DNA of 64,000 nucleotides from Providencia heimbachae ATCC 35613 (GTDB lineage: Bacteria; Pseudomonadota; Gammaproteobacteria; Enterobacterales; Enterobacteriaceae), in contig NZ_LXEW01000030.1 in NCBI RefSeq assembly GCF_001655055.1, positions 1-64,000 on the forward strand, in the 5' to 3' direction. The notes beneath the pieces are model-generated. The model was not told where the DNA came from and made no database searches. It was given only the letters and a program-made list of their open reading frames with translations. The position numbers were made by a program, and so were the translations under genes. Below, piece by piece: positions 22,068 to 34,613 of this stretch (position 1 is its first letter; each line of letters begins with the position of its first letter).

Positions 22068-24707
22068 CTAGCCCGTATTACGCATACCTGCAGCAACACC
22101 GGCGATTGTCACCATCAACGCTTGCTCGACCCGAGGATCTGGATGCGCTTGTTGACGTGAGCGATGTAGTAGCTCTGCTTGCAGTACGTTAAGGGGATCG
22201 GTGTAGACATTACGTAATGCGATAGATTCTGCAATCCAAGGCAAATCTGCCATTAAGGCTTCATCTTTCGAGACCGCCAACACACTTTTAATATCTTCAG
22301 ATAGTTGATCTCGTAATTTTAACCCAAGCGGCCACAAACGTTCTTCGACTAAGCGATGGTCATAGTATTCCGCCAGCCATAAATCTGCTTTCGCATACAC
22401 CATCTCTAGCATCGCAATACGTGTAGTGAAAAATGGCCATTGCTGCCACATTTCATCTAGAACCGCTTGTTTACCTTCTTTTTCAATAACATGTTTTAGT
22501 GCTGCACCAGCACCTAGCCATGCGGGTAACATTAAACGGTTTTGTGTCCATGCAAAGATCCAAGGGATTGCACGTAACGTTTCTACGCCACCCGTTGGAC
22601 GTCTTTTAGCTGGACGTGAACCTAATGGTAATTTTCCTAATTCTAATTCAGGGGTAGCCGAACGGAAGTAAGGCACAAAATCAGGCTGCTCACGCACATA
22701 GTCACGATACATGGCACAAGAGACATCAGACAGCGAATCCATGACGGATTTCCATTCATTTTTTGGCTCTGGCGGTGGTAATAAGTTCGCTTCTAAAATA
22801 GCACTCGCATACATGGCAAGACTGCTAATGGTGACTTGCGGCAAACCAAATTTAAAGCGGATCATTTCCCCTTGTTCGGTGACTCGCAGACCCCCTTTCA
22901 GGCTCCCTGGCGGTTGAGACAATAATGCCGAATGCGCAGGTGCGCCGCCACGACCAATCGTACCACCACGACCATGGAATAAGGTTAATTTAACGCCTTC
23001 TTTCTCACACAGTTTAATCAATGAATCTTGTGCGCGATATTGCGCCCATGATGCTGCCATAACACCGGCATCTTTCGCTGAGTCTGAGTAGCCAATCATC
23101 ACCATTTGACGATCATCAATCAATTCGCGATACCACTCAATACTGAGCAGTTTTTCCATCACACTTTCGGCATTATTTAAATCTTCAAGTGTTTCAAATA
23201 ATGGTGCCACCGGTAGACGAACTGACGCACCATTTTCTTTCAGTAGTAATTTCACGGCTAAAACATCTGATGGCACTTTTGCCATTGAAATCACATAAGC
23301 GGCGACCGAATCATTTTTAGCTTTTGCAATCACACGACACGTTTCGAAAACTTCTTGTGTTTCTGGGCTTGGTTGCCAATCTTGTGGAATTAATGGACGT
23401 AAAGATTGAAGTTCCGCCAGCAAAAATTGCTGCTTTTCCTCTTCTGACCACTGCGCGTAATCACCGAGACCTAAATACTGGGTTAATTCAGCAATCGCGT
23501 CGGTATGACGAGTGCTCTCCTGTCGCACATCAATGCGCACCAGCTGTAAGCCAAAGCTACGTATACGACGCAAAGTATCAAGCAGTTGTCCATTGGCGAT
23601 GATCTTCATATTACATGCGAGCAATGATTGATAGCAGGCATATAATGGATCCCACAACTGTGCGTTATCCGTGAGTAAATCAGCAGGCGGCAGAACTTGC
23701 TCACCTTTTACGCGACGTTCTAAATATTCGAGTGTTGAGTACAATTGGCTGCGTAGATTTTTAGCAATCTGACGATAAGGCTCATCAACATCATCGCCGC
23801 CTGCTAATGCACGTAATTCTGGGGTCGCTTCTGTCATTGATAACTCGGAGACCAGAACCTGAATATCCTTCAGGAATAGGTCTGCGGCCTTCCAACGGCT
23901 AAGCAGCAAGACATGGCGCGTGACATCTGCGGTCACATTTGGGTTACCATCACGGTCGCCCCCCATCCACGATGTAAATCGAATGGGGTTTGCTTCTACA
24001 GGTAATACCGCACCCACAGATTCTTCCAGCTGTTCGTTGAATTCACGTAAGAAAGCAGGAACCCCTTCCCATAATGAATTTTCAACAACAGCAAAACCCC
24101 ATTTAGCTTCATCAATTGGCGTTGGGCGAATTTTACGAATTTCATCAGTGTGCCATGACTGAGCCACTAATTGGCGCAGACGACGCATAATATTATTGCG
24201 TTCATAGTCCGCAATATCATCATGATCGAGTTGTGCTAAACAGGTATTCACTTCAACCAGTTTATGGATCAGAGTACGACGTGCAATTTCTGTTGGATGT
24301 GCAGTCAAAACTAATTCAATAGACAGCTGTTCAACCGCTTTATGAATATCCGTGTCGGTAAAATTTTTATCTTTTAAACGATTAAAGAGGTTTTTTAAAC
24401 CAACAGGATTACTTGCCGCTTCACCATGGGGGGAAATACTATGATATTGCTCAGCGACGTTAGTCAGATTCAAAAACTGATTAAATGCCCTTGCCACCGG
24501 TAATAACTCATCATTTGAGAGATTCTGCAAAGTAACCAGCAGCTTTTGTCGTTGGGCTTCATTACCTGCACGGGATGACTTAGACAATTTACGGATTGAT
24601 TCGACTTTATCGAGTATGTCCTCGCCTAAAGCTTCCTTGATGGTATCGCCGAGTAGTTTACCCAGCATACTGACATTACTGCGCATTGCGGAATATTGCT
24701 GATTCAT
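22068..24707 (-). CDS. ppc: Phosphoenolpyruvate carboxylase
   Basis: Anaplerotic enzyme: PEP + bicarbonate to oxaloacetate. 879 residues (E. coli 883). Catalytic '[13 protein letters not shown]' near residue 133, '[12 protein letters not shown]', the active-site '[14 protein letters not shown]' and the C-terminal allosteric end 'AAGMRNTG' are present. CAGGAG lies before the ATG. Its neighbours (amidase-gadBC on one side, metL on the other) differ from E. coli, where ppc follows argE. Confidence 0.97.
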   Translation of the reverse strand: MNQQYSAMRSNVSMLGKLLGDTIKEALGEDILDKVESIRKLSKSSRAGNEAQRQKLLVTLQNLSNDELLPVARAFNQFLNLTNVAEQYHSISPHGEAASNPVGLKNLFNRLKDKNFTDTDIHKAVEQLSIELVLTAHPTEIARRTLIHKLVEVNTCLAQLDHDDIADYERNNIMRRLRQLVAQSWHTDEIRKIRPTPIDEAKWGFAVVENSLWEGVPAFLREFNEQLEESVGAVLPVEANPIRFTSWMGGDRDGNPNVTADVTRHVLLLSRWKAADLFLKDIQVLVSELSMTEATPELRALAGGDDVDEPYRQIAKNLRSQLYSTLEYLERRVKGEQVLPPADLLTDNAQLWDPLYACYQSLLACNMKIIANGQLLDTLRRIRSFGLQLVRIDVRQESTRHTDAIAELTQYLGLGDYAQWSEEEKQQFLLAELQSLRPLIPQDWQPSPETQEVFETCRVIAKAKNDSVAAYVISMAKVPSDVLAVKLLLKENGASVRLPVAPLFETLEDLNNAESVMEKLLSIEWYRELIDDRQMVMIGYSDSAKDAGVMAASWAQYRAQDSLIKLCEKEGVKLTLFHGRGGTIGRGGAPAHSALLSQPPGSLKGGLRVTEQGEMIRFKFGLPQVTISSLAMYASAILEANLLPPPEPKNEWKSVMDSLSDVSCAMYRDYVREQPDFVPYFRSATPELELGKLPLGSRPAKRRPTGGVETLRAIPWIFAWTQNRLMLPAWLGAGAALKHVIEKEGKQAVLDEMWQQWPFFTTRIAMLEMVYAKADLWLAEYYDHRLVEERLWPLGLKLRDQLSEDIKSVLAVSKDEALMADLPWIAESIALRNVYTDPLNVLQAELLHRSRQQAHPDPRVEQALMVTIAGVAAGMRNTG

Positions 24708-25117
24708 GGGACTCCTGACCTTGTGCTTCGAGCAGAGCGCTATCCCGCGTCTATTTCACGGTTAACAAACTGCAACCTATTTTTCCTGTAACAAAATTTC
24801 AGCTGACTGATGCGAGTATTATATTTTTGTGATGCAGGCCGCTAAATTTACCCTTAACACTCTATTCATATCAGAAAAAAAGCGCTTTGGGGGATTTTTA
24901 TGAAATTTAATTACAGCCCTATTTTTATTAATTTTTCTTATTTAAGTATTGTTTCAGCGCAATATATCGTCGATTCAGCACTTTAAAGACATGAATATTG
25001 CTTAAGAATTGAATTGTCAGAATAAAAAGATAGAAAAATAGGATGTTCTGCAAAAAATGGAAGCTGTGCATTGTTAACAATATTCAAAATATCAATACCA
25101 ATGCACAGGGAAAGTGA
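24708..25117. other. metL-ppc intergenic region
   Basis: 410 bases containing the metL terminator hairpin (25064-25108) and, nearer ppc, its promoter region. No ORF or named operator is convincing. Confidence 0.45.
25053..25108 (-). terminator. Probable metBL terminator
   Basis: On the minus strand, a perfect 10-bp stem CTGTGCATTG/CAATGCACAG (25108-25099 with 25073-25064) encloses an AT-rich 25-base loop and is followed after five bases by ATTTTTT. Confidence 0.5.
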
Positions 25118-27562
25118 TTATAGCAGTTGAGAAAGGCGGTTTAAGTCTGACTGAATAGCACCCGCAGTCACATCGCGCCCAGCCCCCGGACCACGGATCA
25201 CTAATGGGTTATCTCGATACCAGCGGCTTTCAATCGCAAACACATTGTCTCCCGGCAATAATGAAGCTAATGGATGCTCTGGCTTCACGGCTTCAACGCC
25301 CACTTTAGCTTTACGTTTTACGGCATCAAAACGGGCCACATAACGCAAGACTAGCCCCATTTCTTGAGCGGCTTCCAAACGTTGTTGCATTTGTTCATTG
25401 ATTACCGCGCTGTTTTCAAAAAATGAATCCAGAGAACCGGTACTGGCCAGCGTAGGAACGAGTGATTCCACACGCACATCATCGGGTTCGATATCATAAC
25501 CCGCTTCACGCGCTAAAATAATTAACTTACGCATGACGTCTTGGCCTGATAAATCAATACGCGGATCAGGCTCTGTTAGCCCTTGTTGCCATGCCTGCTC
25601 AACTAAATCGCTAAAGGGTACTGAACCGTCAAACTGTAAAAATAACCACGATAATGTGCCCGAAAAAATACCGCTAATAGACAATATTGAATCACCACTT
25701 TCTTTCAAATCACGGACAGCATAGTTAATCGGTAACCCTGCACCAACAGTGGCATTGTATAACCAATGACGCCCTGTTTTTGCAAATGCATCACGAATTT
25801 GGCGATACTGCTGTGTTTGCGCTGCACCCGCAATTTTATTGGCACTAATAACATGGAAGCCATAGCTAGCAAAATCGACATAAAGATCCGCTAAAGCTTC
25901 ACTGGCGGTGACATCAAGCACAATCAAATCGTCATAGGGGTGTGCTCGCATCCACAGAAATAGATTATCATCTTCGTGTTCAATCGCTTCATCATCAAAG
26001 AAAGCTAAAGCACGGCTCGGGTCAATACCTTGATAATTCAGCAAACTACGACGACTATCGACAACGCCTGCCAGCACAAAATCAAAATCACTGCGGGCAG
26101 AGATATTGTGTTGCTCGGCGGCGAATAATTCTAACCAACGCGCGCCGATATTACCCTTACCAAACAACACTAAACCTATGCGTTTTTCTGCACGAAATAG
26201 GCTTTGATGCATTCCTTGAATAATATGCTCAGTTTGGTTAGTGCGTAATACCGCAACCAAACTGATGCTATCTTCTGAATGCCAAATAAATTCAACAGGT
26301 TGTCCTTTTAATTCTTCATAGAATCGATGACTATGCAGCGGTTTTTTACACACACCCGCCCCAACTAAAGCCACAAGAGAAAAACCCTCACGTAGAGAAA
26401 GCGTTCCCGGCAATGCCGCTTCTTCAAGCACATTTAAAGCACTTTCAACAATTTCCGAGGTATAGCATAGCTGAAGAATTGACCTGTCATGATGAATCCC
26501 CCGTGCTAGCGGGCGTAATTGCACTCGTTTCAATAATAAATCAATATCTTTGCATAATTGATTAAAGTCGCGCCCTGCCGCAATCCGTAGCTCAATCAGG
26601 CACACATCATCATGGCTGGTCACAATTTTCGCCCCAGCCCCTGATGCTAAAACTCGTTCAATTTTGGTTGAGCCTTGCTCTGGCTGATAACTGCATCTGA
26701 GTTGTAGATCGATATTACTCACCGAAACCGGTTGTAGGGTTCGAGTATGTAGTACTGGCGCGGCCAAACGAGCCAGCTCGCTAGCTTCATCGAGTCGTAA
26801 TAGGGGTAACAAACATGCGTCTTTCACTTTTCGAGGATCTGCGCTGTATACCCCAGCAACATCACTCCAAATAGTCACTTTACTGACATCCGCTAACGCA
26901 CCCACTTGTGTGGCGGAGTAGTCACTGCCGTTACGCCCTAATAACACCGTTTCCCCTTGCTGATTGCGGGAGATAAAGCCGGTCACAACTAAACGGCGAT
27001 TTGGGTATTGGACTAATAATTGCTTCAGTAACGGCCTTGATTGTGATTCATCAACCTGAGGTTGAGCGGCCCTTTCTGCACGCAAAAAAGTTCGCGCATC
27101 TAACCACGAACTGGGCATATCAACCTGTTCTAATACGGCAGACATCAAACGTGCCGACCAGATTTCACCGTGCCCAACGACTTCTGCATAGGAGGCATCA
27201 TTAATGGGCTTATCCAGTAGCACACTTAGCCGTTCTAAATCTTCAACAAATAGCCGTTTGAGCTCATCCGCTTTATTTTCAGGCAGTAAATCGCTAATGA
27301 GCTCTTGCTGATAGCGGCGTAAAGATTGCTGAACCTGATGTGCGGATATACGATCACTTTGGCTCAGTTTTAGCCAGCTAATCAGCTGATTTGTGGTGCT
27401 ACCCGCAGCGGAAACCACCATTAAATCGCCGGGTTGACTGTAGTTAGCCATGATTGCTGCAACTCGCTGATAACACTTTGCATCAGCTAAACTACTTCCC
27501 CCAAACTTATGTAACTGTCGGTAGCAAGGTGGTGCTACCTCAACCGCTGTTAGTACACTCAT
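25118..27562 (-). CDS. metL: Bifunctional aspartokinase II / homoserine dehydrogenase II
   Basis: Two steps of the aspartate family pathway serving methionine. 814 residues (E. coli 810). Aspartokinase domain (about 1-460) with 'KFGGSSLADAK' and 'VTGFISRNQQGETVLLGRNG', then a homoserine dehydrogenase domain (about 465-814) with 'VLFGKGNIGARWLELF' and 'ISGIFSGTLSWLF'. A TTG codon directly before the ATG could be read as a start, but GGAG lies 8 bases before the ATG at 27562. Follows metB by 13 bases; same MetJ-controlled operon. Confidence 0.96.
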   Translation of the reverse strand: MSVLTAVEVAPPCYRQLHKFGGSSLADAKCYQRVAAIMANYSQPGDLMVVSAAGSTTNQLISWLKLSQSDRISAHQVQQSLRRYQQELISDLLPENKADELKRLFVEDLERLSVLLDKPINDASYAEVVGHGEIWSARLMSAVLEQVDMPSSWLDARTFLRAERAAQPQVDESQSRPLLKQLLVQYPNRRLVVTGFISRNQQGETVLLGRNGSDYSATQVGALADVSKVTIWSDVAGVYSADPRKVKDACLLPLLRLDEASELARLAAPVLHTRTLQPVSVSNIDLQLRCSYQPEQGSTKIERVLASGAGAKIVTSHDDVCLIELRIAAGRDFNQLCKDIDLLLKRVQLRPLARGIHHDRSILQLCYTSEIVESALNVLEEAALPGTLSLREGFSLVALVGAGVCKKPLHSHRFYEELKGQPVEFIWHSEDSISLVAVLRTNQTEHIIQGMHQSLFRAEKRIGLVLFGKGNIGARWLELFAAEQHNISARSDFDFVLAGVVDSRRSLLNYQGIDPSRALAFFDDEAIEHEDDNLFLWMRAHPYDDLIVLDVTASEALADLYVDFASYGFHVISANKIAGAAQTQQYRQIRDAFAKTGRHWLYNATVGAGLPINYAVRDLKESGDSILSISGIFSGTLSWLFLQFDGSVPFSDLVEQAWQQGLTEPDPRIDLSGQDVMRKLIILAREAGYDIEPDDVRVESLVPTLASTGSLDSFFENSAVINEQMQQRLEAAQEMGLVLRYVARFDAVKRKAKVGVEAVKPEHPLASLLPGDNVFAIESRWYRDNPLVIRGPGAGRDVTAGAIQSDLNRLSQLL

Positions 27563-27575
27563 CAAAAAAACTCCG

Positions 27576-28736
27576 CTAACGTTGTGCTGCTACCTTAAAT
27601 GCATGACTCAAATCTGCAATTAAATCCTCGGGATCTTCAATTCCGACTGAGATACGAAGTAAACTATCGGTAATACCTGCCTCTGCACGTGCTTCCGCGG
27701 ACATTCCCGCATGCGTCATTGTCGCTGTGTGCGATATCAATGTTTCAACACCACCAAGAGATTCCGCTAAGGTGAACAATGTTAGCGCATTTAAAAAGCG
27801 ACGTATTTGTTGTTCGTCACCCTCAAATTCAAAACTTAACATCGCCCCAAACCCTTTTTGTTGCCTCACTGCAATTTCATGACCGGGATGATCTTTCAAT
27901 GCAGGATAATACAATTTTTTCACTAAAGGCTGAGCTTTAAGATATTTTACGATTTCGTGGGCATTTGCTTGCTGTTGTTTGATACGAGGAGACAGCGTTC
28001 TTATTCCTCTTAATAACAAGTAACTATCAAACCCACCACCTGTTACGCCAATATTATTCGCCCACCAGGCTAATTCTATTGCCCATTTATCCTCTTTTGC
28101 AATCACTGCACCTGCAATAATATCTGAATGACCATTCAGATATTTTGTACAGGAATGCACAACAAAATCAGCACCAAGCGCTAACGGCTGTTGCAATATA
28201 GGGCTCAGGAACGTGTTATCAACCACAACCAGTGCCCCCACATCATGAGCAAGTTGTGCAATATGCTGAATATCAAAAATTCGCAATAGCGGGTTACTTG
28301 GTGTTTCAATTAAAACTAATTTAGGTTTTTTACTCAGCGCCGCTTTTAATTCAGTTTCATTACTTTGATCAACAAATTGAACCTGATAAGCCCCTTTTTG
28401 GCTTTGACTATTGAATAGTCGATAACTCCCGCCATAGCAATCATGTGGAGCAACCAGCAAATCCCCCGGTTGTAAAAAAACCGTGCACAGAAGATGGATA
28501 GCCGACATGCCGCTATTTGTCATCACCGCCCCACTACCACCTTCAAGTTGTGCAAGGGTTTTTTGCACAATATCGCGCCCAGGATTTCCTCGACGTGAGT
28601 AATCATGTACTCGAGGCTCATTAAAATCAGTAAAGTTATAGGTACTGGATAAGTAAATGGGCGGAACAACACAGCCAAATTGTTGGTCTTCATTTAATCC
28701 ATTATGAATTGCGATAGTTGACGGTTTGTGGGCCAT
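27576..28736 (-). CDS. metB: Cystathionine gamma-synthase
   Basis: PLP enzyme joining O-succinylhomoserine and cysteine. With the start at 28736 (AGGAGA eight bases upstream) it has 386 residues, exactly the E. coli length. An ATG ten codons earlier is less likely. 'VPPIYLSSTYNF', 'DYSRRGNPGRD', 'MTNSGMSAIHLL' and the PLP-lysine motif 'HSCTKYLNGHSD' are visible. First gene of metBL, divergent from metJ across a met-box operator. Confidence 0.96.
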   Translation of the reverse strand: MAHKPSTIAIHNGLNEDQQFGCVVPPIYLSSTYNFTDFNEPRVHDYSRRGNPGRDIVQKTLAQLEGGSGAVMTNSGMSAIHLLCTVFLQPGDLLVAPHDCYGGSYRLFNSQSQKGAYQVQFVDQSNETELKAALSKKPKLVLIETPSNPLLRIFDIQHIAQLAHDVGALVVVDNTFLSPILQQPLALGADFVVHSCTKYLNGHSDIIAGAVIAKEDKWAIELAWWANNIGVTGGGFDSYLLLRGIRTLSPRIKQQQANAHEIVKYLKAQPLVKKLYYPALKDHPGHEIAVRQQKGFGAMLSFEFEGDEQQIRRFLNALTLFTLAESLGGVETLISHTATMTHAGMSAEARAEAGITDSLLRISVGIEDPEDLIADLSHAFKVAAQR

Positions 28737-28786
28737 AAACACTTCTCCTGATAGACAATAGCTCAAATCATACCCACTGGAGTTCC

Positions 28787-28826
28787 GGACGTCAATATAT
28801 CTAGACGTCTAAACCTCTTTACGTTT
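28787..28826. promoter_or_regulatory. Five in-register met boxes between metB and metJ
   Basis: Consecutive 8-mers GGACGTCA, ATATATCT, AGACGTCT (perfect), AAACCTCT and TTACGTTT fit the MetJ box AGACGTCT to varying degrees without gaps. This is the expected cooperative MetJ-SAM operator for metBL and metJ. Confidence 0.85.
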
Positions 28827-29050
28827 ATATCAACTAATGGAATAATCATCCCTAATAATTATGTGTTCATTGGCTATCAATGATACAAAAAAATCTAGCT
28901 CATTCATTTCACAAGAAAAGTTGTGCTAAAATGAGCAAAGTTAATTCTAGCTTATATGCAAATTTTACTGATTAGTGTTTTATATTAAGCGACGCTAAAA
29001 AGTAAAGTGCATATTATTTTTATCCCTAATGAAAATATCCAAGGTAACTC

Positions 29051-29368
29051 ATGGCTGAATGGAACGGTGAATATGTCAGTCCGTATGCTGAACATGGCAA
29101 AAAAAGTGAGCAAGTAAAGAAAATTACAGTATCGATTCCTCTAAAGGTACTGAAAATCTTAACCGATGAGCGCACTCGCCGTCAGATTAATAACTTACGT
29201 CATGCCACTAACAGTGAATTACTGTGTGAAGCTTTTTTGCATGCGTTTACCGGACAACCGCTGCCGAACGATGAAGACCTGCGTAAAGAACGCAGTGATG
29301 AAATTCCGGAAGCAGCAAAAGAAATCATGCGAGAATTAGGTATTGACCCAGAAACTTGGGAATACTAA
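29051..29368 (+). CDS. metJ: Methionine repressor MetJ
   Basis: Ribbon-helix-helix repressor with SAM as corepressor. 105 residues, nearly identical to E. coli: '[20 protein letters not shown]' holds the DNA-contacting strand, followed by '[20 protein letters not shown]'. AAGGT precedes the ATG. Divergent from metBL, with five met boxes between. Confidence 0.98.
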   Translation: MAEWNGEYVSPYAEHGKKSEQVKKITVSIPLKVLKILTDERTRRQINNLRHATNSELLCEAFLHAFTGQPLPNDEDLRKERSDEIPEAAKEIMRELGIDPETWEY

Positions 29369-29407
29369 CCGTTTTGATGACTTTTTAGCCTGCCAAATTA
29401 TTGAACC

Positions 29408-29450
29408 TCACTTTACTTGCCAATATCTCTCGATCGCGCCGGTAAAGTGA
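29408..29450 (+). terminator. Possible metJ terminator
   Basis: 9-bp stem TCACTTTAC/GTAAAGTGA (29408-29416 with 29442-29450) with a 25-base loop. A T-run appears only 9 bases later, so termination is uncertain. Confidence 0.35.
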
Positions 29451-29630
29451 TGTCGACCCTTTTTGTACTTATTAATCCCTTGAGTAAAAACATCATTACC
29501 TCATTAATAGATTACTCTTATTTGTTTCTCTTTCAGAATTGCCCTCAAGTTTTATCTTCCGCATTTATCTACACTGAGTGACATAAATTGATAACGACAC
29601 TCAACAATAAAAACAATGAAGGATTATGCG

Positions 29631-30374
29631 ATGAATAAATACAGTAAGGCGCTAATTGGCCTGCTCGGTGGCACTTTGCTCGTAACGGCTGGCTGTACAT
29701 CGTACCCAAGACACTCCCAAGATCTCTCAAAAGAAATTTCCGAATCCTCTTCATCGGCAAAAAAGCTTGGCACCAAATGGGGGGAAGATGTTAACTCTTC
29801 AGTGGAAACCGTCCCCGCAACACGGTTAACAAGCTCACCTTATGGCACCACTGCCATCTATTATCGTGGTGAACGCATCCCTAACCATGTTAATAAACTC
29901 TCTACCGTTTCATTATCCCCTATTGAAGTTAAAGTAATGGACGATAATGGACGAACTTTACCGATGTATCGCAATAATCAGGGGCGATATATTCTGCCGG
30001 CTCAAGAAGGTCAACGTTATCAATTGCTGATAGAAAATATCGATAAAAACCGAACCTATGAAGTCGTAACAACCGTTGATGGCATTGATGTATTGAATGG
30101 CCGAGCGGGGTCATATCAAAATAGCGGATACCTAGTACGCCCAAATAGTAAGCTCACGATCGAGGGTTTCCGTAAAAATAGTAGCCAAGTCGCTGCTTTC
30201 CGTTTTGCTGCACCGGAAGAATCATACGTTAACCAAAACGTGCAGGGTGATGAACGCAATATAGGCGTCATTGGCGTAGCAATATTTGAAGTAAAAGAAG
30301 AATTGCCCGAGTGTGAAGCAAACCCATTCCCGGGAGATAATGGTTATGCTCCGGCGCCATGTCGTAAGCGCTAG
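29631..30374 (+). CDS. Conserved lipoprotein of unknown function
   Basis: 247-residue lipoprotein: signal peptide with lipobox 'LVTAGC' (lipid on C22), a low-complexity Ser-rich stretch (residues 33-45), then a beta-rich domain with 'ENIDKNRTYEVVTTVDGIDV', 'GSYQNSGYLV' and 'VAAFRFAAPEESY'. This pattern resembles a widespread but, to my knowledge, uncharacterised domain of secreted proteobacterial proteins. I chose ATG 29631 (AAGGA at 8 bases, signal peptide intact) over an in-frame ATG five codons earlier. Next residue after the Cys is Thr, so outer-membrane sorting is expected. Strong terminator follows. Confidence 0.8.
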   Translation: MNKYSKALIGLLGGTLLVTAGCTSYPRHSQDLSKEISESSSSAKKLGTKWGEDVNSSVETVPATRLTSSPYGTTAIYYRGERIPNHVNKLSTVSLSPIEVKVMDDNGRTLPMYRNNQGRYILPAQEGQRYQLLIENIDKNRTYEVVTTVDGIDVLNGRAGSYQNSGYLVRPNSKLTIEGFRKNSSQVAAFRFAAPEESYVNQNVQGDERNIGVIGVAIFEVKEELPECEANPFPGDNGYAPAPCRKR

Positions 30375-30393
30375 ATGATAAAATTTAAGCCAT

Positions 30394-30430
30394 AAAAAAA
30401 CCTGCTCACAAAAATGAGCAGGTTTTTTTT
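30394..30430. terminator. Strong bidirectional terminator
   Basis: Stem AAAAACCTGCTCA/TGAGCAGGTTTTT around a CAAAAA loop, with eight Ts on the right and seven As on the left. Ends the lipoprotein gene and can also serve rpmE. Confidence 0.9.
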
Positions 30431-30521
30431 CAACAGCATTTTTTGAACTTGGTTAGCTTGCGCTATCTCATTCAATGCATCAAAAGAAGGGAGTTTATAC
30501 TTCCCCCCTTTATGGGCTAAA

Positions 30522-30737
30522 TTATTTTTTAGCGCCTGGGATGCTGAAACGCTGGTTGAAGCGATCAACACGACCACCAGAAGCCACGTCACGTTGTTTA
30601 CCTGTATAGAACGGGTGGCAATTACCACAAACGTCCAGGTTCAGTGAATGACCAGCAGTTGAATTAACTTTCATTACATTACCGCATGAACAAGTTGCAG
30701 TAATTTCTTCGTATTTAGGGTGAATACCTTTTTTCAT
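30522..30737 (-). CDS. rpmE: 50S ribosomal protein L31 (zinc-binding form)
   Basis: 71 residues (E. coli 70) starting '[12 protein letters not shown]'. Cysteines in 'TCSCGN' and '[14 protein letters not shown]' form the C+ zinc site, so this is the zinc-replete form rather than YkgM-type. AGAGG lies before the ATG. Divergent from priA as in E. coli. Confidence 0.97.
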   Translation of the reverse strand: MKKGIHPKYEEITATCSCGNVMKVNSTAGHSLNLDVCGNCHPFYTGKQRDVASGGRVDRFNQRFSIPGAKK

Positions 30738-30952
30738 GGGAAAACCTCTTTAAGGCCGTGTCGCCATTCCAGCCCTAACGCCGGACACCACACGTCGTGT
30801 TGATTGAATTTAATGTATTGGCAATAATTAATATTTTAAAAAATTAACGATACCAAAGGCGGCGGATCATACAGAAATTCTGTTTACCACGCAATGAAAA
30901 CTATGTGGTTTTTGTGTTATTCTATTAAAATTATTGTTCTATCATCGCATAA

Positions 30953-33172
<2,220 letters not shown>

Positions 33173-33434
33173 ATCAAATTATTTTGCCTTAAATAGAAAG
33201 CACAATATATTTGGCTAATTTTCGCTCAGTAAAGATTTGGCTTAAGTTTTTACACCTCAATTATTTTCAAAATTTGCGAACCAGCTCTAAAAAATGACGC
33301 AAGTCACAGTTTTTATGCAAACTAGGTAACAGATATTGTTGTGAAACGGATTAGAATGACTTCTAATCAGAAATAATGACGTGTTCGCGCCATTCAAAAA
33401 AAGCAAACGATTAAATAACCCTAAGGAAGGCGTT

Positions 33435-34463
33435 GTGGAAAATCAAAAACACAATAACACTGCAACGATGAAAGACGTTGCAAGTGCGGCGGGCGTATCG
33501 ACAGCAACGGTCTCCAGAACATTAATGAACCCTGAGAAAGTTTCGCTACAAACTCGCCAAAAGGTCGAACAAGCCGTCATGGATGTCGGTTACTACCCTC
33601 ATAACCTTTCGAGAAGCTACAAACGTAATGAATCAAAAACGATTCTCGTGATCGTGCCAAATATTCGAGATCCTTTCTTTAGTGATGTGATCTGTGGTAT
33701 TGAAGAGATCGCCGCACAAGAAGGCTATTTCGTTTTGATCGGTGACTGTAAACATCAACAAAAACAAGAAAATGCGTTTATTAATCTGATCATTACCAAA
33801 CAAATTGATGGCATGGTGCTATTAGGGTCAAATATTCCCTTTGATATTTCAACCGAAGAACAGAAAAATCTGCCACCTATCGTGATGGCCAATGAATTCG
33901 CACCAGAGCTAAAACTGCCAACCGTGCATATCGATAACTTAACCGCGGCATTTAATGCAACTCATTACCTGCAAAAACAAGGTCATAAGCGCATTGCCTG
34001 TATTGCTGGCCCTGATTATATGCCTCTCAGTCAATACCGCTTAGAAGGTTATAAAAAAGCCATGTTAAGAACAGGCGAAAGGTTACGTGAAAGTTATATT
34101 GTAAGAGGTGATTTCACTCATGAAGGCGGTGCTGAAGCACTAAAATCACTGTTAGCACTTCCTGAGCCCCCAACTGCAATTTTTTGCCACAGTGACATTA
34201 TGGCAATCGGTGCGATGTGGCAGGCGAAAAAGATGGGCTTAACGCTACCTGACGACCTTTCTTTTGTTGGCTTCGATAACTTAGAGCAAGCTAAATATAC
34301 CATACCGGCACTGACAACAATTGATCAACCTCGTGCAGAAATTGGTCATCACGCAATGCAATTGCTACTTGAACAAATTCAAGGAAATAATGTCACGCCA
34401 GGTTCACGTCTCCTTGATTCTGATTTAATCATCAGAGAGAGCACAAAAGCGCCTAAAAGCTAG
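33435..34463 (+). CDS. cytR: LacI-family regulator CytR
   Basis: Nucleoside-regulon repressor acting with CRP. LacI helix-turn-helix 'TMKDVASAAGVSTATVSRTL' at residues 11-30, then a periplasmic-binding-protein-like sensor with 'ILVIVPNIRDPFFSD' and 'VHIDNLTAAFNATHYL', nearly identical to CytR. GTG at 33435 is chosen because AAGGAAGG lies just upstream and the product is 342 residues (E. coli 341). Another in-frame GTG at 33381 would add 18 residues. Confidence 0.93.
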   Translation: MENQKHNNTATMKDVASAAGVSTATVSRTLMNPEKVSLQTRQKVEQAVMDVGYYPHNLSRSYKRNESKTILVIVPNIRDPFFSDVICGIEEIAAQEGYFVLIGDCKHQQKQENAFINLIITKQIDGMVLLGSNIPFDISTEEQKNLPPIVMANEFAPELKLPTVHIDNLTAAFNATHYLQKQGHKRIACIAGPDYMPLSQYRLEGYKKAMLRTGERLRESYIVRGDFTHEGGAEALKSLLALPEPPTAIFCHSDIMAIGAMWQAKKMGLTLPDDLSFVGFDNLEQAKYTIPALTTIDQPRAEIGHHAMQLLLEQIQGNNVTPGSRLLDSDLIIRESTKAPKS

Positions 34464-34613
34464 GGTTACAAGCCGCTTAACCTGTCTAACGGGCTTTTGC
34501 TTTGAACAAAAATTGACCCTTATCGGTCAACAGCCCTAGGCAAAATCGTTCAGGTTAAGTAACATGTGAAACCAAATGACGACTAACGATTGATTAACTA
34601 GCGAATTAATAGC

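Noticed and set aside
30371-30628. 85-codon minus-strand ORF overlapping rpmE
   Set aside because: It runs through the strong terminator at 30394-30430 and overlaps rpmE in another frame; a shadow.
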